NCBI GenBank assembly: GCA_964521815.1
Contig: CAZFSN010000031.1
Location: forward strand, 1 to 20,425
DNA from: JAAEQD01 sp964521815
GTDB taxonomy: Bacteria > Zixibacteria > MSB-5A5 > UBA10806 > 4484-95
DNA length: 20,425 nucleotides
Direction: 5' to 3'
The notes under the pieces were generated by a model, which made no database searches, was not told where the DNA came from, and saw only the letters and a list, made by a program, of their open reading frames with translations. Both the position numbers and the translations under genes were made by a program. Positions 7,303-14,335 of the stretch are shown here, one piece after another. Numbering within the stretch: the stretch's first letter is position 1; each line of letters begins with the position of its first letter.

Positions 7303-9027
7303 ATGCACAGGAAAATATTCTTTTTATTGTTAATCGTTTCGGTTTTGCCGTTTATCGGGATTACCATATTTCTGCATTTTCAGACCTTGAACCAGCAGCA
7401 GGAACTGGCCAAGCGCAGATTGGCCTCAGTCATAAGCGGCGTAGTCGGTTTTTATGATCGGACCGGGGCCGGTATTTTAAATCAAATTCAATCGTTGACC
7501 AATGACGATGATCTCAAGCGGACGCTTCTTCTAACCGATGAAATCGGCTTTATCGATCAATCGGCGCTTATCAAATCGACCGCGGTCCGCCAGAATCTGC
7601 TCAATCTGGACTACCTGACGATAATCGATCCTCAGGGAATAGTGCTGGCCCAGGGACATGACCAATCGATTTTCGGCATTTCATTAGTGAATGACCCCAT
7701 AGTCGCCCAGGCGCTTGATGGTCAGGAAGTTCATTCGCTGGCCGTTCGAGATATTAAAGATAAATCCAGATTGATGGCTTTGGCGGCATCGCCGGTATGG
7801 TTTAAAAACCGGGTTATCGGCGTAGTCATGGGCGGCTCGATAATCGATGAAAGCTATTTACAGGATCTTCAGGCGCTCTCGGGAGCGGAGTTAATTCTCG
7901 TGCGTGACGGCCTGGTCGAAATAAGTACGATACCGGGAAACCTGAATGAAGTACCTATAGACACTACCCGCAACAAATTCAATTCGGTCGAATTGGGCGG
8001 CATCCCGTATAAGTTCGGCGCGTACGCCCTGGAAGATTTCTCCGGCGTGAAGATTGCCGATTTGCTGATCGGCATAAGCACCTATGACTTGAAAACGCTG
8101 TTTGATAAATTGTCCTTGATTTTTATATTATTCGCCGGAATTGGTTTTATTTTAGCTTTGGTCCTGGCCTGGAGTTTCGCCAACAAGATAACCAACCCAA
8201 TTGTCGAACTGGCGGATATCGCTTCAAGATTGTCCATCGGTGATTTTGAAGTGGACATACAATCATCCAGAAAAGACGAGATCGGCAAGCTGGTCAACAG
8301 TTTTAATTCCATGGCGGCCGATTTGAAAGATTATCGCGACAAGCTTGTGAATTCGGAGCGGATGGCGGCGTTTACGCAGATGGCTCAGAAAGTGGCTCAC
8401 GAAATTAAAAATCCGCTAACGCCGATACAGGTATCGATACAGGATTTAAAACGTTCTTTCGATGAGAAAAACGAAGAGTTCCCGCAAATACTGGAGAAAT
8501 CCTGCGCCACCATTTTGGAGGAAGTCGCCTCACTGGCCCGCATAGTCAGGGAGTTTTCCGAATTCGCGCGGTTTCCCTCGCCCCAACTGGCAGCCGAGAA
8601 CTTAAATGATGTAGTGGTCAAATTCGCCGATTTGTATGCCTCCGATATCGAACAGAACCGCCTTGTCCTAGATTTTACACAGGATAAACTGATGGTCAAT
8701 ATCGATCGCGATCAGATCAAACGGGCAGTCTATAATATCCTGAAAAACGCCTTCGAGGCCGCCGGCGAGACCGGTAAAGTTGAGCTAAAAACATATCGTG
8801 AAAATAGTCTGGCGGTCATCAAAGTGACTGATAACGGCCCCGGATTTTCGCCGCAGGCCAGGAAGAAACTTTTTTCACCGTATTTTACTACCAAACCCGA
8901 TGGCAGCGGCTTGGGGCTGGTCATAGTCAAAAAAATAGTCAGCGAACATGATGGTTTTATTGAAATCGAAGATCAGGTCGGCATAGGCACGACCGTGATA
9001 ATAAAATTGAGATTACATCAGTCATGA
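7303..9027 (+). CDS. NtrY-like membrane sensor histidine kinase
   Basis: The 574-residue product has membrane helices at about 5-24 and 271-294. These enclose a periplasmic Cache-like sensor region of roughly 240 residues, with the YLTIIDPQGIVLAQG strand pattern. A HAMP linker follows (about 290-345), then the H-box AHEIKNPLTPIQ with the phospho-accepting His366. The ATPase domain shows the N-box ILKNAFEA (Asn482), G1 DNGPGF (510-515) and G2 GSGLGL (534-539). The PLTPIQ after the H-box is typical of NtrY-type kinases. The kinase phosphorylates itself and passes the phosphate to the regulator encoded next, which its gene overlaps by ATGA. It starts two bases after the binding-protein stop, so the three proteins should be made together. 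All catalytic motifs are intact. The signal is unknown. Confidence 0.93.
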   Translation: MHRKIFFLLLIVSVLPFIGITIFLHFQTLNQQQELAKRRLASVISGVVGFYDRTGAGILNQIQSLTNDDDLKRTLLLTDEIGFIDQSALIKSTAVRQNLLNLDYLTIIDPQGIVLAQGHDQSIFGISLVNDPIVAQALDGQEVHSLAVRDIKDKSRLMALAASPVWFKNRVIGVVMGGSIIDESYLQDLQALSGAELILVRDGLVEISTIPGNLNEVPIDTTRNKFNSVELGGIPYKFGAYALEDFSGVKIADLLIGISTYDLKTLFDKLSLIFILFAGIGFILALVLAWSFANKITNPIVELADIASRLSIGDFEVDIQSSRKDEIGKLVNSFNSMAADLKDYRDKLVNSERMAAFTQMAQKVAHEIKNPLTPIQVSIQDLKRSFDEKNEEFPQILEKSCATILEEVASLARIVREFSEFARFPSPQLAAENLNDVVVKFADLYASDIEQNRLVLDFTQDKLMVNIDRDQIKRAVYNILKNAFEAAGETGKVELKTYRENSLAVIKVTDNGPGFSPQARKKLFSPYFTTKPDGSGLGLVIVKKIVSEHDGFIEIEDQVGIGTTVIIKLRLHQS

Positions 9028-10367
9028 AAATACTTTTAGTCGATGATGAAAAGAATATTCTCGATTCGGTCGGCGGCGCGCTCAGGCGTTCCGGCTATGA
9101 GGTCGTTACCGCGCCCGGCTTTAGACAAGCGTTGACCATATGCGATAAATCTATCGAAGCCGCTTTGCTGGATGTCTGGCTTGATGACGGCGATGGAGTC
9201 GAGTTATTGAAAAAATTGAAAGCCGATTTTCCGGATTTAGTGGCGGTCATGATCTCCGGGCATTCGACTATTTCAACGGCTGTCGAAGCTATCAAACATG
9301 GCGCTTATGATTTTCTGGAAAAGCCGTTATCATTAGACAGACTGGAAGTGTTATTACAAAATATTGAAGATCTATTAGCCTTAAAAAAGCAAAGAGATGA
9401 GCTTCTGACTCTTCTCGAAGGCGAATTTAAACTAATCGGCGAATCACCGGCCATGGAGAAATTGCGCGATACCATCTTAAAATTCGCTCCCGAGGACGCG
9501 CCGGTGCTAATTACCGGCGAAAGCGGAACCGGCAAGGAACTGGTGGCTCGCCTCGTACATGGCAATTCATCCAGGCGGCAAGGCCCGTTTGTGCCGATAA
9601 ACTGCGCCGCCTTGCCCGGTGAATTGGCGGAGGCCGAATTGTTCGGCTTCGAAAAAGGCGCGTTTACCGGCGCGATACGGCCGCATGAGGGGCATTTCCG
9701 ACGGGCGTCCGGCGGGACGTTGTTTTTAGATGAAATCAGCGAAATGACGTCTCATCTGCAAGCGAAGCTTCTGCGAGTGATTGAAGATAAAAAAGTGACA
9801 CCGCTGGGCAGTCAAAAAACATACGATATCGATGTGAGGATTGTGGCCGCATCCAACCGCGATTTGAAGTCTGAAGCTGCTTCCGGGGAATTCCGTCAGG
9901 ACCTGTATTTTAGATTAAATGTCTTACCTGTCAGCGTGCCGCCCTTGCGAGAACGAATCGGCGATATAAAAACACTGACTGAATACTTTTGTTTTCAATA
10001 TTCAAAAAGGGCTAATAAAAAACTGAGAAGAGTGTCATCGGCCGGTATAGCCTGTTTGGAAAAGCTGAATTATCCGGGAAATGTAAGGGAGTTAAAAAAC
10101 TATATTGAACGCATTTTAATTGTCACCGATGCCGACCCGATAGGCGCGGATGATATCAATAATGTTTTGCCGGGATTGGTTAAGAAGAATGTCGACTCGA
10201 TGTCATCGCTTAAACAAGCGGTTGAGGAGTTTGAGAAAGATTATATTTCCCGGGCAATTGGAGGCGCCGGTGATAATATAGCTCGGGCCGCCCGGACTTT
10301 GGGCCTCGAACGCAGCCATCTCTATAAGAAGATGAAAGCGCTTGGGTTAGAGCGAAATGAGACTTGA
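9024..10367 (+). CDS. NtrC-family sigma-54-dependent response regulator
   Basis: The 447-residue product has three domains. The receiver (1-120) has acidic D7 and D8, phospho-acceptor D50, S78 and K100. The central AAA+ domain has Walker A GESGTGKE (165-172), the sigma-54-contacting GAFTGA loop (212-217) and Walker B GGTLFLDE (230-237). The C-terminal Fis-type helix-turn-helix is about 397-443 (NIARAARTLGLERSHLYKKM). All motifs needed to open sigma-54 holoenzyme are present. The start codon overlaps the kinase stop (ATGA at 9024-9027), marking a cognate pair. The operon's own promoter looks sigma-70, so the regulated genes are probably elsewhere. The only candidate seen here is the weak -24/-12-like site facing the propeller gene. 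NtrX, AtoC and ZraR belong to the same family, and the exact regulon cannot be named. Confidence 0.95.
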   Translation: MKILLVDDEKNILDSVGGALRRSGYEVVTAPGFRQALTICDKSIEAALLDVWLDDGDGVELLKKLKADFPDLVAVMISGHSTISTAVEAIKHGAYDFLEKPLSLDRLEVLLQNIEDLLALKKQRDELLTLLEGEFKLIGESPAMEKLRDTILKFAPEDAPVLITGESGTGKELVARLVHGNSSRRQGPFVPINCAALPGELAEAELFGFEKGAFTGAIRPHEGHFRRASGGTLFLDEISEMTSHLQAKLLRVIEDKKVTPLGSQKTYDIDVRIVAASNRDLKSEAASGEFRQDLYFRLNVLPVSVPPLRERIGDIKTLTEYFCFQYSKRANKKLRRVSSAGIACLEKLNYPGNVRELKNYIERILIVTDADPIGADDINNVLPGLVKKNVDSMSSLKQAVEEFEKDYISRAIGGAGDNIARAARTLGLERSHLYKKMKALGLERNET

Positions 10368-10434
10368 TCTCAAATCCAATTTATTAATGGTTATTCTGAT
10401 TTGTTGAAGATATTGTAAATAAAACCGATTTATC

Positions 10435-10463
10435 TTGACATATTGAGCTTGATTTATGATTAT
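10435..10463 (+). promoter_or_regulatory. Promoter of pth, possibly giving a near-leaderless transcript
   Basis: TTGACA (10435-10440) is a consensus -35. GATTAT at 10458-10463 follows with a 17-base spacer; TATGAT at 10455-10460 gives only 14. The start site would fall within a few bases of the pth ATG at 10475, and no clear Shine-Dalgarno sequence precedes that ATG. Confidence 0.5.
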
Positions 10464-10474
10464 AGAAGTTTGTT

Positions 10475-11071
10475 ATGGTTGACGAAGCCCCGTTGTTTAA
10501 AATCGAAGCGGTATTGGGGCTTGGCAACCCCGGTCGACGATATGCCGAGAACCGACACAATTTCGGCTATATGGTGGTCGACCGATTGGCTTTTTTGAAA
10601 AGAGAAGAATTCACGCGCGGCGATGGACCATTCGTCTATTGCCGGGTACCCATGGCGGATAGCGGTTTGTATTTGTGCAAATCGACTACCTACATGAATA
10701 ACTCCGGCAAAGCGGCGATCAGCCTGTGCAAGTATTTCGGTATTCAGCCGGAAAATCTGCTGGTCGTTTCCGATGATTGCAATCTGCCGCTGGGAAAAAT
10801 CCGTTACCGAATATCCGGTTCCGAGGGCGGTCATAACGGGCTTGCCTCGATAATCAGCGTTTTTAATCGGAAAGATTTTCCGCGGTTGAGGTTGGGCGTT
10901 AGCTTAAATCCTTCGGGTGTTCCTCTTGAGGATTACGTACTGGAGGACTTTACCCGCGATGAATTCGAAATAGTCGATCAGGTAATTTCCGCCACTCTCG
11001 GTTTTATCGAAAACCTGGCGGTCAATACGATAGATAAAAAATCGGTTACTTTTTCGGTAACCGGCGAATAG
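10475..11071 (+). CDS. pth: Peptidyl-tRNA hydrolase
   Basis: Pth frees tRNAs from peptidyl-tRNAs dropped by ribosomes, an essential cytoplasmic recycling step. The 198-residue product has the family signatures: GLGNPG (15-20), RHNFG with catalytic His28, TYMNNSG (Asn75), VVSDD with Asp101, and GGHNGL (Asn121). Its length is normal (about 185-200). The ATG at 10475 gives a nine-residue extension before the usual first strand, and no good ribosome site precedes it. It could be leaderless, or a non-ATG start slightly downstream could be used. It lies at the head of the ribosomal protein cluster, 64 bases before rpsF, a common arrangement. Confidence 0.96.
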   Translation: MVDEAPLFKIEAVLGLGNPGRRYAENRHNFGYMVVDRLAFLKREEFTRGDGPFVYCRVPMADSGLYLCKSTTYMNNSGKAAISLCKYFGIQPENLLVVSDDCNLPLGKIRYRISGSEGGHNGLASIISVFNRKDFPRLRLGVSLNPSGVPLEDYVLEDFTRDEFEIVDQVISATLGFIENLAVNTIDKKSVTFSVTGE

Positions 11072-11089
11072 TTAGTTTAATTAATCGAT

Positions 11090-11116
11090 ACTCTCTACTC
11101 CGGTAGCGGGGTCAGT
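11090..11116 (+). promoter_or_regulatory. Hairpin in the rpsF leader, candidate S6:S18 autoregulatory site
   Basis: ACTCCG (11097-11102) pairs with CGGGGT (11107-11112) around a GTAG loop. A competing stem CTAC/GTAG (11095-11098 with 11103-11106) exposes TCCG in its loop. It lies about 20 bases before the rpsF ATG. Many bacteria control rpsF through a leader structure with a CCG element bound by the S6:S18 complex. The match here is suggestive only. Confidence 0.35.
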
Positions 11117-11135
11117 AAGTCCACAGGGAGGTTTG

Positions 11136-11308
11136 ATGAAGACTTACGAACTTACCTTTATTTTAAATCCCAATCTAGACAAAGAATTGGTGAACACCGA
11201 AATTGACCAAATCACGTCTCTAATTACATCCAACAACGGCACAGTTCTCGAAGTACAGCATCTCGGTATGAGGCGGATGACTTATGAAATGAAAGGTTTC
11301 TGGCAGGG
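11136..11308 (+). CDS. rpsF: Ribosomal protein S6, 3' part lost in a sequence gap
   Basis: The first 57 complete residues are typical of S6, which pairs with S18 on the small-subunit platform (MKTYELTFILNPNLDKEL, then LGMRRMTYEMKGFWQG). ATG 11136 is chosen over the TTG at 11133 because GGGAGG (11126-11131) ends four bases before it. The rest of the gene lies in a run of 100 N starting at 11309. If the true gap is near 100 bases and in frame, the gene would end RRNYK at 11426, overlapping the rpsR start as GTGA and giving 96 residues, a normal S6 size. That end is uncertain because 100 N is a usual placeholder length. Confidence 0.92.
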
Positions 11309-11408
11309 NNNNNNNNNNNNNNNNNNNNNNNNNNNNNNNNNNNNNNNNNNNNNNNNNNNNNNNNNNNNNNNNNNNNNNNNNNNNNNNNNNNNNNNNNNNN
11401 NNNNNNNN
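11309..11408. other. Scaffold gap of 100 N inside or after rpsF
   Basis: Exactly 100 unknown bases. The flanks show no shared sequence, unlike the second gap, so real sequence is missing. The missing part includes the C-terminal half of S6 and could also include a gene such as ssb, which often lies between rpsF and rpsR. Confidence 0.95.
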
Positions 11409-11422
11409 AGGAGGAATTATAA

Positions 11423-11650
11423 GTGATTAAGAAAAGAAAGAAAATCTGCCGCTTTTGCGAAAAGCAGGTGAAACGGATCGATTATCGTGATGATCGGATT
11501 TTAAATAGATATATTTCGGACAGAGGCAAAATAGTGCCGGGCCGCGTCACCGGCGTTTGCGCCAAACATCAACGCTGGCTGTCGACGGCTATTAAGCGCG
11601 GCCGCGTGATGGGAATGCTGCCTTTTACATCGAGGGAATACAACAGGTAA
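11423..11650 (+). CDS. rpsR: Ribosomal protein S18
   Basis: The 75-residue basic protein matches S18 over its full length (ILNRYISDRGKIVPGRVTG, then CAKHQRWLSTAIKRGRVMG). It binds 16S rRNA together with S6. Cys9, Cys12, Cys46 and His49 form a zinc-ribbon-like set, as in the cysteine-containing version of S18. GTG 11423 is the start: AGGAGG (11409-11414) lies eight bases before it. It follows rpsF across the gap and precedes the DUF2232 gene by 23 bases. Confidence 0.96.
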   Translation: MIKKRKKICRFCEKQVKRIDYRDDRILNRYISDRGKIVPGRVTGVCAKHQRWLSTAIKRGRVMGMLPFTSREYNR

Positions 11651-11673
11651 AAACCTGAAACCAGAAGCGTGAA

Positions 11674-12606
11674 TTGCTTAAATCGGATCGAACAAAATTA
11701 TGGTCTTTGAACCTTGTCATTTTATTCTCCGGACTTTTGGCCGGGGTAATGATGATCAATGTCCTGTTGTTTCTGTGCGCCTTGGCGGCCCTGATCATCA
11801 TGACAGTCAGGTTCCGCTATTCGTTTGTGATCTTGTCCTGTCTTGGCGCATTGGCTCTTTGTATGATTTTATATGGCATCTCCATGACCGCCTCATTCGG
11901 GTTATTAGTCATAATTCCGGGGTTGCTGATGGGCTATAAGACCAGGGTGTTCAATTCGCCTGCCTCGATTATCGCCTGGGGATTTTTCCCCTACCTTTTG
12001 CCGATCGGCTTGATGATATTTTATTATTCGCAGCTTATCGCTCAGACGCCTTATATTATCTCCGAGTTAACAGGCGCGATTGAATCGAGCGCGGCCGGTT
12101 TTGGTATTGCCGCCAGTGAACTTCAGGCGTTGTATACCGCTATTCCTGAGGTCATAAAATGGTCGTTAAGACTCATGCCGGGGATATTTTTCACCCTGTT
12201 TGTTTCGCTGGTCTTCTTTGCCTATCTTATCGCGACCTATGTTAGCCAATATTTTGGGGCGGTAGTACCGAAAATGAACCCTCTCTATTTATGGAAAGCC
12301 GGCGAAATCTGGCTTATTCCTCTGGGACTGGGGCTTTTTTTGGTACTGGTAGGCGGCAATTCGCCCAAGATTATCGGCGAAAACCTGCTGTTTTTCATGG
12401 TTCACCTGTTCGCCTTCTTCGGGATATGTATAATTGATTTTTATTTCAAAAGAATGAACGTGCATATCCTGATCAGATTGCTAATCTATCTATTCGTGAT
12501 GGTGGTTGTAATAGTAGCCATCCCGGCGCTGGCGGTTTTGGGAGTAATCGATAGTAGATTCGATTTTAGAAAAATCACGCATTCAGCGGAGAATTCAAAT
12601 ATTTAG
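11674..12606 (+). CDS. DUF2232 (YybS-like) multi-pass membrane protein
   Basis: The 310-residue product is almost entirely hydrophobic with about eight membrane helices. The main ones are near 12-45 (two), 50-70, 74-92, 96-118, 165-190, 211-256 (two) and 265-292, with a short charged tail. A DUF2232 protein between rpsR and rplI is a recurring arrangement in several phyla, which supports the family call. The molecular role is not established; membrane proteins of this shape include transporter S-components. The start is TTG 11674 with only a weak ribosome site, so the first residues are uncertain. It ends 16 bases before rplI. Confidence 0.8.
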   Translation: MLKSDRTKLWSLNLVILFSGLLAGVMMINVLLFLCALAALIIMTVRFRYSFVILSCLGALALCMILYGISMTASFGLLVIIPGLLMGYKTRVFNSPASIIAWGFFPYLLPIGLMIFYYSQLIAQTPYIISELTGAIESSAAGFGIAASELQALYTAIPEVIKWSLRLMPGIFFTLFVSLVFFAYLIATYVSQYFGAVVPKMNPLYLWKAGEIWLIPLGLGLFLVLVGGNSPKIIGENLLFFMVHLFAFFGICIIDFYFKRMNVHILIRLLIYLFVMVVVIVAIPALAVLGVIDSRFDFRKITHSAENSNI

Positions 12607-12622
12607 AATAAGGAGTATTAAA

Positions 12623-13081
12623 TTGAAAGTAATTTTGAAGGACGACATAAAAAGCCTCGGGAATTGCGGTGAGGTAGTCGAGGTTAAAGGCGGCTACGCT
12701 CGCAATTATTTGATTCCCAGAAACCTGGCGGTTCAGGCGAGTACCGGCAACTTAAAATCGATTGATGAGATTAAAAAGCAGAAAAGTTTCCGGGACACTA
12801 AAAAGAAACGCGAATCCGAACGTGTTAAGGACAAGCTGGAAAAACTGTCGCTTACCGCCGAAGTTCAAGTTGGCGAAGAGGATAAGGTTTTCGGCTCGGT
12901 TACGGCGTCCAATATCTCCGGGCTTCTTCAACAGCAAGGTTTTGAGATCGATCGCCGGTTAATCCAATTAGAGGAACCGATCAAGGCGCTGGGAGTTTAT
13001 ACAATTCCAATAAAACTTGAGAAGGAAGTAATTGCTGAGGTCAAGCTCTGGGTCGTAAAGAAAGAAGATACGTTGGAATAA
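12623..13081 (+). CDS. rplI: Ribosomal protein L9
   Basis: L9 is a two-domain large-subunit protein at the base of the L1 stalk. The 152-residue product has the N-terminal signature ILKDDIKSLGNCGEVVEV then GYARNYLIPRNLA (about 4-36). A long charged helical linker (about 44-75) and the C-terminal domain (about 77-148) follow. The length is normal. The start is TTG 12623, seven bases after AAGGAG (12610-12615); no ATG is available in that position. It closes the ribosomal gene block. Confidence 0.96.
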   Translation: MKVILKDDIKSLGNCGEVVEVKGGYARNYLIPRNLAVQASTGNLKSIDEIKKQKSFRDTKKKRESERVKDKLEKLSLTAEVQVGEEDKVFGSVTASNISGLLQQQGFEIDRRLIQLEEPIKALGVYTIPIKLEKEVIAEVKLWVVKKEDTLE

Positions 13082-13105
13082 ATTAGGTATTTTGCCAAAG
13101 ATAGC

Positions 13106-13135
13106 TTGAACTTGTCTTTCGTTTTATTGTATAAA
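13106..13135 (+). promoter_or_regulatory. Sigma-70-type promoter of the DUF151-to-17719 operon
   Basis: TTGAAC (13106-13111), an 18-base spacer and TATAAA (13130-13135). A start near 13142 gives a leader of about 208 bases before the ATG at 13350. It begins right after rplI, separating the seven-gene operon from the ribosomal block. Confidence 0.55.
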
Positions 13136-13349
13136 TTGAATAAGCTCGTGGAATCTTTTTGCGTATTTGAGGATACGGCGGCCGGAATCGATGGTTATTA
13201 TTATAAAGGAAAGTTCTGGATGACCAAAGTTTTCGTCGATAAGGTAGTTCCGAAATTTTTATTGTATGGGTAAGCCGAAATTCTTTGGTTAGATTGGCTT
13301 TCGGATAATCGGTAATAACCCGAAAACATTTTTACTGGAGTTGCCCGGA
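13136..13349 (+). other. Long untranslated leader with a possible very short ORF
   Basis: No recognisable gene. The frame of rplI stays open for 63 further codons after its stop (13082-13273). Within it, ATG 13220 has AAAGGA (13205-13210) at nine bases and would encode 17 residues ending at 13273. Just after it, CCGAAA (about 13274-13279) and TTTCGG (about 13299-13304) can pair, and AAGCC/GGCTT offers a competing pairing. A leader peptide or attenuator is possible but unproven. Confidence 0.3.
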
Positions 13350-13832
13350 ATGGGTTTGATTGAAGCACAAATAGGCGGGTTGGCGCTGGATATAACTACC
13401 AATTCGCCGGTAGTTACTCTAAGCCCCAAGGATTCTAAAAAAATCCTGCCGATTTGGATTGGCCATTACGAGGCCTGGGCTATAGGTATGGAGATGTCCG
13501 GGGTTGTATCCAAGCGGCCGCTGACTCATGACCTTCTATACGGAATCGTCAAGAGTATGGGAGGCGAGATCGAAAAAATCGCCGTTACCGAACTTAAGGA
13601 TCAAACTTTTTACGCCAAGATTTCGATTAAATACAACGATTCTACTCTGGAAATAGACGCCCGCCCTTCGGATTCAATCGCAATCGCTTTAAAAGCCAAA
13701 GCCCCGATATTCGTCAACGAAGAATTATTCCAATTGAAAGACGAGAAGATATCAGGCATTCCCGACCAGGAATCGCTTCGCGAAAGACTGCGCCGGATAA
13801 ATCCCGAGGATTTCGGCAAATATCAGCTATGA
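13350..13832 (+). CDS. DUF151 bifunctional nuclease domain protein
   Basis: The 160-residue product matches the DUF151 or BFN family over its length (SPVVTLSPKDSKKILPIWIG, then LTHDLLYGIVKSMGG and DARPSDSIAIALKAKAPIFV). The family is named for the RNase and DNase activity reported for its plant member. Bacterial and archaeal copies are widespread with a poorly known role. The start is ATG 13350, nine bases after GGAG (13337-13340); a TTG at 13341 directly abuts that site and is unlikely. The stop overlaps the next start as ATGA (13829-13832), so it is translationally coupled to the carbonic-anhydrase-like gene. Confidence 0.9.
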   Translation: MGLIEAQIGGLALDITTNSPVVTLSPKDSKKILPIWIGHYEAWAIGMEMSGVVSKRPLTHDLLYGIVKSMGGEIEKIAVTELKDQTFYAKISIKYNDSTLEIDARPSDSIAIALKAKAPIFVNEELFQLKDEKISGIPDQESLRERLRRINPEDFGKYQL

Positions 13833-14335
13833 TTATTCCTTATGGCGAAGCCCAGCCGCGGATAGAAGACAGCTGCTTTATCGCGCCCAATTGTATTATT
13901 ATCGGCGATGTCACTATTGAAGCTGATTCTTCGATCTGGTTCGGGGCCGTGATTCGCGGTGACATCAATTCGATTAATATCGGCCGGTATACCAATATTC
14001 AGGATAACGCGGTAGTCCATGTCACTCACGAAAAATTCCCGACGGTAATCGGCGATTATGTCACCTGCGGCCATAGCGCCATACTTCATGGATGCAAAAT
14101 TGGAAATGAATGCGTTATCGGGATGGGCGCGGTCATTCTCGATGATTCGTCAATCGGCGAGGGATCGATTATTGCCGCCGGTTCCGTGGTTAAAGAGCAT
14201 GAAACCATCCCCTCCGGTGTTCTGGTTACCGGTAATCTGGCGTCCATAAAACGTGCCTTATCAGACGCCGAGAGGCAGGCGATTAAACAGTCGGCAATTA
14301 ATTATTTCAACTATGTAAGAGGATATAAGCTGTGA
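13829..14335 (+). CDS. Gamma-carbonic-anhydrase-like left-handed beta-helix protein
   Basis: The 168-residue product is built of hexapeptide repeats (CIIIGDVTIEADSSIWFGAV, then IGNECVIGMGAVILDDSSIG) and ends in a short helix. His64 in VVHVTH, and His82 and His87 in GHSAILHG, occupy the zinc-ligand places of gamma-class carbonic anhydrases (Cam, CaiE and YrdA group). It should form a trimer with zinc at the subunit interfaces. Many YrdA-type members have little or no measured carbonic anhydrase activity, so the reaction is inferred. Its start overlaps the DUF151 stop by ATGA and its stop overlaps the next start by GTGA. Confidence 0.9.
   Translation: MIIPYGEAQPRIEDSCFIAPNCIIIGDVTIEADSSIWFGAVIRGDINSINIGRYTNIQDNAVVHVTHEKFPTVIGDYVTCGHSAILHGCKIGNECVIGMGAVILDDSSIGEGSIIAAGSVVKEHETIPSGVLVTGNLASIKRALSDAERQAIKQSAINYFNYVRGYKL

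Noticed and set aside
13097..13125. Terminator after rplI formed by AAAGATA and TGTCTTT
   Set aside because: The stem is weak, includes a wobble pair and lacks a proper T run; the same bases are better explained as the next promoter.
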